DNA of 5,785 bases from Rikenellaceae bacterium (GTDB taxonomy: Bacteria; Bacteroidota; Bacteroidia; Bacteroidales; Rikenellaceae): NCBI GenBank assembly GCA_020859745.1, contig JAJBVQ010000201.1, positions 1-5,785 of the forward strand, written 5' to 3'. Made by a program: the position numbers and the translations under genes. The notes under the pieces are model-generated. The model worked only from the letters and a program-made list of their open reading frames with translations, did not search any database and was not told the DNA's origin. This document shows positions 1-5,785 of this stretch, in pieces. Numbering within the stretch: the stretch's first letter is position 1; each line of letters begins with the position of its first letter.

Positions 1-1
1 G

Positions 2-742
2 AGCCACAGCGGCGAGCTGGTGACCATCGAGACCCCGATCTTCAAGACCGCCTATATCGGCCCGTCGCTGACGCTGGTCGCCATCAACCGGCAGAATACC
101 ACCTATCTCCAGAACTGCGTCGGGTACGGCGCGGGACAGGAGGCGCTGGTGACCTTCTACATGTCCGAGGATGCCTTCGCGCGGCAGCCGCTGGTGCTGT
201 TCCACACGCCGAACCTGGCCCCGTCGAACATGAACGGTTTCTCGGACGACGGAAACGGCTGGTATTACTACACGCCGGCAGGGCCGGGCGTGCAGACGGT
301 CAGCTTCAAGGTGACCACTGCGAATCTCGACCAGGACGCGGATGCGAGGACGGTAAGACTGTTCCACGACGACATCAACGTCTACACCGCGCTGACCTAC
401 GAGTATTACCTGACCAATACGGAGTTCCTGCGTCGGCAGTTCAAGCGGGCGAACCACGCGACCCTGCTGGGGAACGGCAAGGAGCTGTACGTGATCAGCG
501 GTTATGCCCTGCGGCACGATACTCATGATCCGTTGAACCAGGGAAAGACGGGCCGCATCGAGGCGGAAGCGGTCGGCAGCGGGATCGCCCACGGCTGGCG
601 CCAGTGGTATATGATTCCCGGCACGCGACTGGACCATATGCTCTATTTCGAGATCGACGAGAACAGCGACCGCCGCGCCACGCGCGAACTGCGCCGGGTT
701 ATGAAGGAAACTTCCAGCGTCATCACGCTCCGTGCGGAGTAA
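2..742 (+). CDS. C-terminal part of an unrecognised, probably surface-exposed protein (5' end outside window)
   Basis: The reading frame is open from the first complete codon of the window, so this is the 3' end of a longer gene. A GTG at 20 could serve as a start, but nothing around it suggests that it does, and the frame continues upstream. The visible 247 residues are rich in alternating hydrophobic/polar and aromatic segments, such as GWYYYT, VSFKV, LTYEYYL and HMLYFEI. This suggests beta-sandwich domains of a secreted or surface protein. No transmembrane helix, catalytic motif or cysteine-rich pattern is visible. The tail is strongly charged (NSDRRATRELRRVMKE) and ends in TLRAE. Two genes of a fimbria-associated type (DUF3575, DUF3868/OmpA) follow downstream on the same strand, so a fimbrial or adhesin-like structural protein is a reasonable guess. 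That guess comes from context only, and I do not recognise the family. Confidence 0.75.
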   Translation, partial: SHSGELVTIETPIFKTAYIGPSLTLVAINRQNTTYLQNCVGYGAGQEALVTFYMSEDAFARQPLVLFHTPNLAPSNMNGFSDDGNGWYYYTPAGPGVQTVSFKVTTANLDQDADARTVRLFHDDINVYTALTYEYYLTNTEFLRRQFKRANHATLLGNGKELYVISGYALRHDTHDPLNQGKTGRIEAEAVGSGIAHGWRQWYMIPGTRLDHMLYFEIDENSDRRATRELRRVMKETSSVITLRAE

Positions 743-793
743 CGTCCGGTCGCGATGCACGGTAACCGCACCGGCGGAACAACATGAACAGGG

Positions 794-823
794 ACCGGTC
801 GCCGCCCGCGGGTGACGGCCGGT
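794..823 (+). other. GC-rich hairpin between surface-protein gene and DUF3575 gene
   Basis: An imperfect inverted repeat starts ACCGG and ends CCGGT. Pairing inward gives about 12-13 pairs, including G-T wobbles and one C/A mismatch, around a very small GC-rich loop. It lies between the stop at 742 and the start at 845 and is followed by AATTAAATC, not a T-run. It is therefore not a canonical intrinsic terminator. It could be an attenuator, an mRNA-processing or stability element at the end of the upstream gene, or a structure in the leader of the DUF3575 gene. The sequence does not decide among these. Confidence 0.4.
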
Positions 824-844
824 AATTAAATCAAAGAAAATCCA

Positions 845-1414
845 ATGAAGAAAAGAATTCTCTTTTTGTTCGCTTTGGCCGTGACGGCGGTTTCTGCCAG
901 TGCCCAACGGGTCGCGCTGAAGAACAACATCGTCTACGACGCGCTGCTGACGCCCAACCTGGGCCTCGAACTGGGGCTGGGCCGGGCCACGACCCTCGAC
1001 CTGTCGGGAAATTACAACTGGTTCAAAAAAAGCAGCGGCAAGATGTTCAAGCACTGGCTGGTGCAGCCCGAATTCCGGTTCTGGCTCTGCGAGCGGTTCA
1101 ACGGGCACTTTTTCGGCGTCCACGCCCTCGGCGGGGAATACAATATCAACAAGATTAAGCTCCCCTTCGGGCTGGCCAAGGACGGCAAAGACCACCGCTA
1201 CGACGGTTGGTACGCCGGGGGCGGCGTGAGCTACGGCTACCAGTGGATGCTCTCCCGCAAGTGGAGCATCGAGGCTACGGTGGGCGTGGGATACGTGCGG
1301 TTCAATTACGATAAGTACCCCTGCTACGACTGCGGCCGGAAGATCGAGTCCGGGAACAAAAATTATTTCGGCCCGACGAAGCTGGGCGTGAACGTGATAT
1401 TCGTAATTAACTGA
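845..1414 (+). CDS. DUF3575 family protein, predicted outer-membrane beta-barrel
   Basis: This 189-aa protein opens with a typical Sec signal peptide: KKR, a hydrophobic core at about 5-17, then SASAQ with likely cleavage around residue 20. The mature part begins RVALKNNIVYDALLTPNLGLELGLG, the recognisable start of DUF3575. It continues in alternating hydrophobic strands rich in glycine and aromatics (LDLSGNYNWF at about 51-60, WYAGGGVSYGYQW at about 122-134, SIEATVGVGYVRFNY at about 141-155). This pattern fits a small, roughly eight-stranded outer-membrane barrel. The family-typical C-terminal signature is present: a CxxC pair at 160/163 (CYDCG), then KNYFGPTKLGVNVIFVIN, ending in a beta-strand. 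The length is normal for the family. The ATG at 845 fits the signal peptide, and the upstream region is A-rich without a clear Shine-Dalgarno. The next gene starts 17 bp downstream, so the two are probably co-transcribed. DUF3575 genes commonly sit with DUF3868 genes at Bacteroidales fimbrial loci. The exact biochemical role is unknown. Confidence 0.88.
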   Translation: MKKRILFLFALAVTAVSASAQRVALKNNIVYDALLTPNLGLELGLGRATTLDLSGNYNWFKKSSGKMFKHWLVQPEFRFWLCERFNGHFFGVHALGGEYNINKIKLPFGLAKDGKDHRYDGWYAGGGVSYGYQWMLSRKWSIEATVGVGYVRFNYDKYPCYDCGRKIESGNKNYFGPTKLGVNVIFVIN

Positions 1415-1431
1415 TATAACCTGAATCCCTG

Positions 1432-2850
1432 ATGAAAAGATACATAATCCTGATCTTATCGCTGCTCTTTACGGCCGACCTGTGGGCCGGTGCGCCGGAA
1501 AAGCTGACCGTGGAGAATACCAAAGTCCGCAAGGTGGACGAAACGGTGGAGGTGTCGTTCGACGTGCGGATCGACAAGCTGAACCGGAATTACCAGGTCG
1601 TGCTGACTCCGGTGCTCTACAACGGGTCGAACCGGCAGCCGCTCGATCCGGTCGTCATCACCGGCAACCGGCGCAACCTCTACGAGATCCGCAACCGGAT
1701 GACCGGCGACAACGGCTACGTCGTCAAAAGCAAATCACCGCGAACCCTCAGCTATGCCACCGTTATCCCGTACCGGGAGTGGATGAGCACCGTCTCGCTC
1801 TCGCTGGGGCAAACCGTGACTGGCTGCTGCGACGAAGAGACCAAACCGAGCCGCACGCTGGCCGCCGACAAGCTCCTCTATTACGAGATCACGCCGGCTT
1901 TCAACCAAGAACCGTTGCAGTACAAGCTCACCGAGCTGGAGAAATATTCGCTCGAAAACCCGTTCCTGCACCCCGTGGAGGATTACCCGAACCGTTACGA
2001 CATCCTGTTCAACGAGCGGGACAAAGGGACGGCAGTAGTCCACTTTACGGTGGGTTCGCACGTGATCGACATGGACATCCCGGGGAACCGGGAGCTGCTC
2101 GATGCGGTGGGCAGGGCGTTCAAACTGATCATCGACGATCCGAACGCATCGCTCAAGCGGGTGATGATCGCCGGGTACGCTTCGCCGGAAGGCACGCTGG
2201 CCTTCAATACGGCATTGGCCCAGCGCCGCGCCGAGTCGTTCAAAAAATACCTGTTGGACAATCTCGATATGCCGCGCGACGAGAGCCTGTTCGAGCTTTA
2301 CAACGGCCGCGAGGACTGGGACGGCCTGCGCAGGCAGGTGGCCGCCTCGGACATGGAATACCGCCAGGAAGTGCTGGACATTATCGACGCCTACACCATG
2401 GAGCAGGAGGAACGGAAGACCAAACTCAAACAGCTCGCAGGCGGTCAACCATACGCTTACATGCTGAAGAATTTCTACCCCCCGCTGCGTAACGCGGGCT
2501 ATTTGCAGGTCTATTACGACATCGACCGTACCGCCTCGATAGCGACGGCCGTCAAGGACGAGCAGGGACGTACCACGTGGGTCGATCCCAACAGTCCCGA
2601 GAATATCGGCGTGACGCTGATCAACAAGGCGATGGAGTATATGATCGCGGGCGACTACGATGCCGCGCTGAGGGAGCTGGAGAGCCAGAAGGATAATCCC
2701 GCTGCGTTCAATTACATCGGAGTCTGCTACATGACCAAGGGGGATTACGGCCGGGCCGAGGAGTACCTCAGGAAAGCGGAGGCGGCCGGCGATCCGTACG
2801 CTCCGGTCAACCTGGAGCATATCCGGCAGGCCAAACGGATCGAGTTTTAG
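1432..2850 (+). CDS. DUF3868 domain / OmpA-like / TPR-like secreted envelope protein
   Basis: This 472-aa protein has a Sec signal peptide (residues 1-19, MKRYIILILSLLF then LWAGAP) and no lipobox. Residues about 22-130 match the DUF3868 pattern: VENTKVRKVDETVEVSFDV, then VVLTPVLYNG and a segment on modified NRRNLYEIRNR. Residues about 203-280 form an OmpA-like region, VHFTVGSHVIDMDIPGNRE followed by IAGYASPEGT (246-255) and the helix NTALAQRRAESFKKYL (259-274). This is the variant of the peptidoglycan-binding OmpA fold seen in Bacteroidales proteins of this type. Residues about 394-455 contain two TPR-like helical hairpins (KAMEYMIAGDYDAALRELE; FNYIGVCYMTKGDYGRAEEYLRKA). A periplasmic or outer-membrane scaffold that ties a surface structure to the cell wall fits this layout. 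It starts 17 bp after the DUF3575 gene and is followed by a strong terminator, so it is the last gene of the unit. No fimbrillin gene is in the window, so the fimbrial link is by family association. The DUF3868 name rests on overall resemblance; the OmpA-like part is clearer. Confidence 0.85.
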   Translation: MKRYIILILSLLFTADLWAGAPEKLTVENTKVRKVDETVEVSFDVRIDKLNRNYQVVLTPVLYNGSNRQPLDPVVITGNRRNLYEIRNRMTGDNGYVVKSKSPRTLSYATVIPYREWMSTVSLSLGQTVTGCCDEETKPSRTLAADKLLYYEITPAFNQEPLQYKLTELEKYSLENPFLHPVEDYPNRYDILFNERDKGTAVVHFTVGSHVIDMDIPGNRELLDAVGRAFKLIIDDPNASLKRVMIAGYASPEGTLAFNTALAQRRAESFKKYLLDNLDMPRDESLFELYNGREDWDGLRRQVAASDMEYRQEVLDIIDAYTMEQEERKTKLKQLAGGQPYAYMLKNFYPPLRNAGYLQVYYDIDRTASIATAVKDEQGRTTWVDPNSPENIGVTLINKAMEYMIAGDYDAALRELESQKDNPAAFNYIGVCYMTKGDYGRAEEYLRKAEAAGDPYAPVNLEHIRQAKRIEF

Positions 2851-2895
2851 GTTTCCGGGCGTGAACGCCTGACGGATACTTTTCGAAATGCAGTT

Positions 2896-2942
2896 CAGGG
2901 CGGGGTGTCGGCTTAAGTGCCGGCGCCCCGCCCTGCTTTTAT
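2896..2942 (+). terminator. Strong Rho-independent terminator closing the DUF3575-DUF3868 unit
   Basis: The arms CAGGGCGGGG and CCCCGCCCTG pair perfectly. The stem continues inward with seven more pairs (two G-T wobbles) to a six-base loop, TTAAGT, giving 17 bp in all at 2896-2935. CTTTTAT follows on the + strand. It lies 46 bp after the stop codon at 2850. The complementary side lacks a T-run, so it acts in the + direction only. Confidence 0.85.
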
Positions 2943-2973
2943 ACTCCGGTAAGCGGAGCCGAAAACCGGAGTA
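2942..2973. repeat. 9-bp perfect inverted repeat in the convergent intergenic region
   Basis: TACTCCGGT (2942-2950) and ACCGGAGTA (2965-2973) are perfect inverted copies separated by 14 bases. The motif CGGAGCCG inside this spacer (2954-2961) recurs directly at 2978-2985. A further short inverted pair, CGGAT/ATCCG, lies at 2984-2999. No T-run follows on either strand, so this is not a clear terminator for the convergent protease gene ending at 3048. It could be a REP-like element, a 3' mRNA-stabilising structure or a protein-binding site. Confidence 0.5.
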
Positions 2974-3047
2974 AGTCCGGAGCCGGATCACGGCATCCGC
3001 CGGCCTGGGAATCCTCGCTCCTGTGAATGTCCCTTATTTACCCGGAT

Positions 3048-4007
3048 CTATTTTATCCGAAACAGTTTGTTTTTATAATCCAGGATCACCGTATGGTCGA
3101 GGAAATAGGCGTTTCCGGTCAGTCCCCAGACATTCAGGGAATTATAAATGTCGTTCCACAACCCCTCCTTGTCGTAGTAAACCGTTCCGTTTCGGAAGGC
3201 CGTTCCTTCCAGTTCAATGGGTTTCGTTACCTCCAGTCCGTAAAAGGTGATCTCGCGTCCCCACCATAGAGGCCCGCTCAAAGAGTCGGTGACGACCGAA
3301 TCGGATATTTCGAAGGCCCGTTCCCTGGAAGTCGCCAGCGGGAACGGACTGGAACCCGTATCGAACATCACCTGGCATGCTTTGCCGTCGATGCGGAACG
3401 GAAGTTTGACGATCCCGTTGTCCGATTCGAATTTCGCGGCCGGCAATTTTCCGTATTTGGCCGGTAAACGGTCTGTTATGGCGAACCGGGATGATTTATA
3501 GTCGATGATCAGGATTTTATCCCGGAACAGGTCGGGAGCGATCGTCCCGATATGTATCGGTTTATTGGGCTGAACCGGATTACGGGGAATCTCCTCCCCG
3601 AAATTCGCCCGGTGCCAAACATCGGCTTTCATGGCCACAGGCCCCAGTTGAAGATCCACATCCGTGAACAGCGCGTTCGGGTCGCTCTCGAAAGAGCCTA
3701 ACTTGCCTGCTAAAGCGCCCGATTTCCCGAGATAAGGCTTCAGGGGCGTTCCGTAAAATTGGGTTTCCATCGTCCCCAGATCCAGCTGCATGGAAAAGCT
3801 GTCCGGCAAGTCTTCTATCTTCACGGGAACGTAGAGATACGCTTTCCCGATATACCGTCCCGAAATGGTATCGCCCTCCCAATAGAACGGGATCCATTGC
3901 AGGGATTGCTTTTGCGAATGATTTCCGGCGTGGGTGCCTGTTAAGGGGACAGATAAAAAAATCAGGAAAGAGAGGAGGACGAATATCCTCCGGTGATATT
4001 TCTTCAT
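3048..4007 (-). CDS. Secreted two-lobed retropepsin-like aspartyl protease homologue
   Basis: This 319-aa protein has an N-terminal signal peptide: basic MKKYHRR, hydrophobic FVLLSFLIFLSV, likely cleavage near THA at about 25-27, and no lipobox cysteine. The rest reads as two tandem retropepsin-like lobes. Lobe 1 (about 55-180) has YVPVKIEDL, then LDLGT with Asp76, and closes with IGTIAPDLF and ILIIDYKSSRFAITD. Lobe 2 (about 198-319) has IVKLPFRIDGK, then MFDTGSS with Asp216, and closes with GLTGNAYFLDHTVILDYKNKLFRIK. The DTGS in lobe 2 is the canonical aspartyl protease triad. Lobe 1 has DLGT: the Asp is kept, but the second position is Leu where Thr or Ser is usual. Bacteroidales encode many secreted proteins of the gag-polyprotein aspartyl protease class. 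Whether this one is an active peptidase or a binding pseudoenzyme cannot be told from sequence. It converges on the DUF3868 gene and follows the DUF6242-like gene after 147 bp. No strong Shine-Dalgarno precedes the ATG, and AT-rich DNA just upstream could hold a promoter. Confidence 0.82.
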   Translation of the reverse strand: MKKYHRRIFVLLSFLIFLSVPLTGTHAGNHSQKQSLQWIPFYWEGDTISGRYIGKAYLYVPVKIEDLPDSFSMQLDLGTMETQFYGTPLKPYLGKSGALAGKLGSFESDPNALFTDVDLQLGPVAMKADVWHRANFGEEIPRNPVQPNKPIHIGTIAPDLFRDKILIIDYKSSRFAITDRLPAKYGKLPAAKFESDNGIVKLPFRIDGKACQVMFDTGSSPFPLATSRERAFEISDSVVTDSLSGPLWWGREITFYGLEVTKPIELEGTAFRNGTVYYDKEGLWNDIYNSLNVWGLTGNAYFLDHTVILDYKNKLFRIK

Positions 4008-4027
4008 GATCGTTCGGGCTATCGGAG

Positions 4028-4062
4028 TGTTAAAAATATCATTTATTTTCCATTTATCCCCC
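4028..4062 (-). promoter_or_regulatory. AT-rich candidate promoter region of the aspartyl protease gene
   Basis: Upstream of the ATG at 4007, the - strand reads through GATAAATGGAAAATAAATG and then ATATTTTTAAC. This is by far the most AT-rich stretch in the neighbourhood. A TAnnTTTG-like -7 element can only be matched loosely (TATTTTTA), and no convincing TTTG -33 element is visible. The assignment rests on base composition and position, and is weak. Confidence 0.25.
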
Positions 4063-4121
4063 GTCTGCGGCGGATTTTATCTTCGCCTCTGCCTCTATTT
4101 GCTTTGCCAAGGGCCGCCATG

Positions 4122-4151
4122 CCGCCGTTTCACGGGAACGGGTAACGGCGG
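4122..4151 (-). terminator. Weak hairpin just downstream of the DUF6242-like gene
   Basis: CCGCCGTT (4122-4129) and AACGGCGG (4144-4151) form a perfect 8-bp stem with a 14-base loop, beginning four bases past the stop codon on the - strand. No T-run follows in the transcription direction. It may be a weak or Rho-aided terminator, or a 3' stabilising hairpin. It would partly separate this gene from the downstream protease gene. Confidence 0.35.
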
Positions 4152-4154
4152 GGC

Positions 4155-5537
4155 CTAATAATTACGGGTTATCTTCCCTTTCCATACCTCGTCCAGGCAG
4201 GGCGAGGCGGCGGATTCCTTCCCGGAGAAAATATAAAGCTCATTTTCCGGCGTAACGAATGCCGAAGAATAAGCCCGCGCCGCATATTCTGCCGGGAATA
4301 GCATCGATTCGTCAGCCCGTTGCCAGGTCAGGCCGTGATCGACCGACCGGATGATCTCTTTGGCCGTCTCTCCCGCATAGTTCATCCCTCCCGTCAAGTA
4401 AAAGATGCCGTCGCATTCCGCCAGACAACCGCCGGCCATCCCTTCCCGGAAAGGAGGCTGCGGGGATTCGTATCGTACCCAATTCAGGCCGTCGGTCGTG
4501 TTCCATACCGTATTCAGGAATTTCGTTCCCTCCAAATTACTTCCCCCGGCAAGGAGCAGGTAAGGATGGTACATATTTTCGTAAGAGAGCCGGGCAAAGC
4601 CGCCTCCCATCGGGAAGTTGTCCTGGTCAACCTCGTCGCCGGTCTCCCAATTCTCCAGATCCGAAGTGCGCATGAAAACGTATTTACCCTCCTTTTTGCC
4701 GATCGCGGCCAGGTAACTTTTTTTGTCATCCGACTTATTCACCACCCCCAGGATGGAATGGATGTACGTGTTCGGTGTAATTCCGGTCCATGTGGTATAC
4801 GCGGGTGGGGCAGCTCGATAGGCAATTCCCTGCAAGTTGTCATAGGTTCCCACCACCAGGACGCCGTTGAAAAAGACTAATTGTCCCCAATCCACGTTTC
4901 CGAGATCCGGATTAAAAGTGACGTTCCCAATGGCCTCGCACCGGTTCAGATCCGGATGGCACCAAAAAGCGATCTGCGTCTGCGCAGACGCATCTGCCGT
5001 AAACATCACGTATTTTGTTTCGGCTCCGTCTTTCACAGATACCAGGCCTTGGTATTGGAGATTCGTTCCTCCTATCCCGTACAGATCGGACGTGGCCTGC
5101 TCCCAGTCGATGGCGTTTTCGCTTACGGTATGGACATTGATCCGGACGGTATAGGTCTTTTGCCGCTTCCCGGCGGTTATTAAAAAGTCGACCGGTTGCG
5201 AAATGTCGATGGAATCCGCCGGTTTCCAGGGCAAAAAATCCCCGCCGGTCGCGGCCTGCCTCACCCGGATGTCCGTCCCGTTCGTCGTGAAGATGCAACA
5301 GGCTTTCCCCTCGGTCTTTGTCCCGTATGCCAGCGAATCGGGGTTGCAGATATCGCCGGTTTGCGGGTCGATGGTAAATGCCGCGCCGTTGATCTGCGGG
5401 ATGGATTGGCTTCTCAGCCGGAATCCGCCCAACAGAATTTCGTCCGGACCGTCATCGCCTTCCCCGTCCTTATGGCACGCAGCGAGACACAGGGTAAGGA
5501 CGCCGGCCAACAATATGGGAATCCTGTTCTTTTTCAT
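4155..5537 (-). CDS. DUF6242-like lipoprotein with Kelch-type beta-propeller, probably surface-exposed
   Basis: This 460-aa protein starts MKKNRIPILLAGVLTLCLAAC, a lipoprotein signal with lipobox LAAC and lipidated Cys21. HKDGEGDDGPDE follows, and such acidic residues after the cysteine resemble the Bacteroidetes lipoprotein export signal for surface display. Residues about 33-138 form an Ig-like domain of the DUF6242 type: LGGFRLRSQSIPQINGAAF, DSLAYGT, ISQPVDFLITAGKRQKTYTVRINVH. Residues about 142-460 form a beta-propeller with Kelch/sialidase-like blades, for example LLLAGGSN with TTDGLNWVRYE (327-356), FYLTGGMN with SVDHGLTWQR (379-406), and ELYIFSGKES with DEVWKGKI. No catalytic residues are evident, so a binding role is more likely than an enzymatic one. 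The substrate is unknown. An in-frame ATG at 5573 would add 12 residues and overlap the upstream stop as ATGA. I prefer 5537 because it gives a standard-length lipoprotein signal, but coupling from 5573 is possible. Confidence 0.85.
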   Translation of the reverse strand: MKKNRIPILLAGVLTLCLAACHKDGEGDDGPDEILLGGFRLRSQSIPQINGAAFTIDPQTGDICNPDSLAYGTKTEGKACCIFTTNGTDIRVRQAATGGDFLPWKPADSIDISQPVDFLITAGKRQKTYTVRINVHTVSENAIDWEQATSDLYGIGGTNLQYQGLVSVKDGAETKYVMFTADASAQTQIAFWCHPDLNRCEAIGNVTFNPDLGNVDWGQLVFFNGVLVVGTYDNLQGIAYRAAPPAYTTWTGITPNTYIHSILGVVNKSDDKKSYLAAIGKKEGKYVFMRTSDLENWETGDEVDQDNFPMGGGFARLSYENMYHPYLLLAGGSNLEGTKFLNTVWNTTDGLNWVRYESPQPPFREGMAGGCLAECDGIFYLTGGMNYAGETAKEIIRSVDHGLTWQRADESMLFPAEYAARAYSSAFVTPENELYIFSGKESAASPCLDEVWKGKITRNY

Positions 5538-5569
5538 AGCTGTAAATTTCAAACCGGGCCGTTGTTCTT

Positions 5570-5785
5570 TCATCTATTCATAAAATCCGTACCGGCCACC
5601 CGGATCGTCATATCTTCCGGCCCGGTCGACAGTTCGACTCCCGAAGGCGCGAAGTAACCGGTCACCCGGGGAGTGACGAACCGTCTGTAATCCCAATGCC
5701 CCTCCGGTTCTACCGGGAAGACCAGCATCCGCATGTCTTGGTCGGGGGCTGTGGCCGACCAATCCTCCAGCAAGGGGGCGATGTC
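5570..5785 (-). CDS. C-terminal fragment of an unrecognised protein, gene upstream of the DUF6242-like gene
   Basis: The frame is open to the right edge of the window, so the last 72 residues of a longer protein are visible. They read from DIAPLLEDW through MLVFPVEPEGHWDYRRFVTP to a strand-rich end, VTGYFAPSGVELSTG then MTIRVAGTDFMNR and a TGA stop. The pattern suggests beta-structure in an exported protein, but I do not recognise the family. The stop at 5570-5572 overlaps a possible ATG of the next gene (ATGA). The gap to that gene's preferred start is only 32 bp, so the two genes are very likely co-transcribed and may act together. A TTG at 5773 should not be taken as the start, because the frame continues beyond the window. 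Confidence 0.7.
   Translation of the reverse strand, partial: DIAPLLEDWSATAPDQDMRMLVFPVEPEGHWDYRRFVTPRVTGYFAPSGVELSTGPEDMTIRVAGTDFMNR

Noticed and set aside
1482..2492. A 336-codon open frame on the + strand inside the DUF3868/OmpA gene
   Set aside because: The product is dominated by Arg, Gly, Ala and Pro with no recognisable motif. It is a frame-shifted shadow of the real gene.
1735..2991. A 418-codon open frame on the - strand across the DUF3868/OmpA gene and its terminator
   Set aside because: It is antisense to a gene with clear domains, runs through the terminator hairpin, has no signal or domain pattern and is rich in Arg/His/Val. That is typical of a shadow frame created by GC-rich third codon positions.
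2851..3047. Possible small RNA or tRNA in the convergent gap
   Set aside because: The only clear structures are the terminator and short inverted repeats. No cloverleaf, T-loop motif or promoter is visible.
3023..3269. Short + strand frames starting in the convergent intergenic region
   Set aside because: They lie mostly over the 3' end of the protease gene, and neither product looks like a protein family. The two frames overlap each other.
4320..4880. A 186-codon open frame on the + strand, antisense to the DUF6242-like gene
   Set aside because: The opposite strand encodes a coherent lipoprotein-propeller over the whole stretch, and this frame has no start context or domain pattern.
5196..5657. 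Two overlapping + strand open frames (126 and 153 codons) opposite the lipoprotein N-terminus
   Set aside because: They run across the boundary of two real - strand genes and encode no recognisable sequence.
1..5785. CRISPR array, insertion sequence, integrase or invertible promoter
   Set aside because: No regularly spaced direct repeats, transposase or recombinase motifs, or long terminal inverted repeats were found in the window.

Overview
The window looks like chromosomal DNA of a Bacteroidales bacterium. The evidence is a DUF3575 protein next to a DUF3868/OmpA protein, a DUF6242-like lipoprotein with an acidic stretch after its lipid-anchor cysteine, and start sites without a clear Shine-Dalgarno sequence. 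The fairly high GC content, especially on the left, fits a GC-rich genus such as Alistipes (Rikenellaceae) better than Bacteroides. That genus-level placement is inference. No RNA genes, mobile elements, CRISPR arrays or integrases are visible.

The left half (1-2942) reads on the + strand. It begins with the 3' end of a large, beta-rich, probably surface-located protein that I cannot name. After a 102-bp gap containing a GC-rich hairpin come two tightly spaced genes. The first encodes a DUF3575 outer-membrane beta-barrel candidate. The second encodes a 472-aa secreted protein with a DUF3868-type N-terminus, an OmpA-like peptidoglycan-binding region and a C-terminal TPR-like helical tail. In Bacteroidales this pair commonly accompanies fimbrillin (FimA/Mfa-type) surface-structure loci, so the likely joint role is anchoring or assembling a surface structure. 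A strong 17-bp-stem intrinsic terminator closes this unit.

The right half (3048-5785) reads on the - strand and converges on the left half. In transcription order it holds the last 72 codons of an unrecognised gene, a DUF6242-like lipoprotein with a Kelch-type beta-propeller whose possible upstream start overlaps the preceding stop as ATGA, and a secreted protein with two tandem retropepsin-like aspartyl protease lobes. Only the second lobe keeps the DTG triad; the first has DLG. The gap of about 150 bp before the protease gene contains an AT-rich stretch, so it may have its own promoter.

All complete products carry export signals, so the window is an envelope and cell-surface region. The most unusual item is the two-lobed aspartyl protease-like protein. 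I see no clear evidence for a wholly new system.
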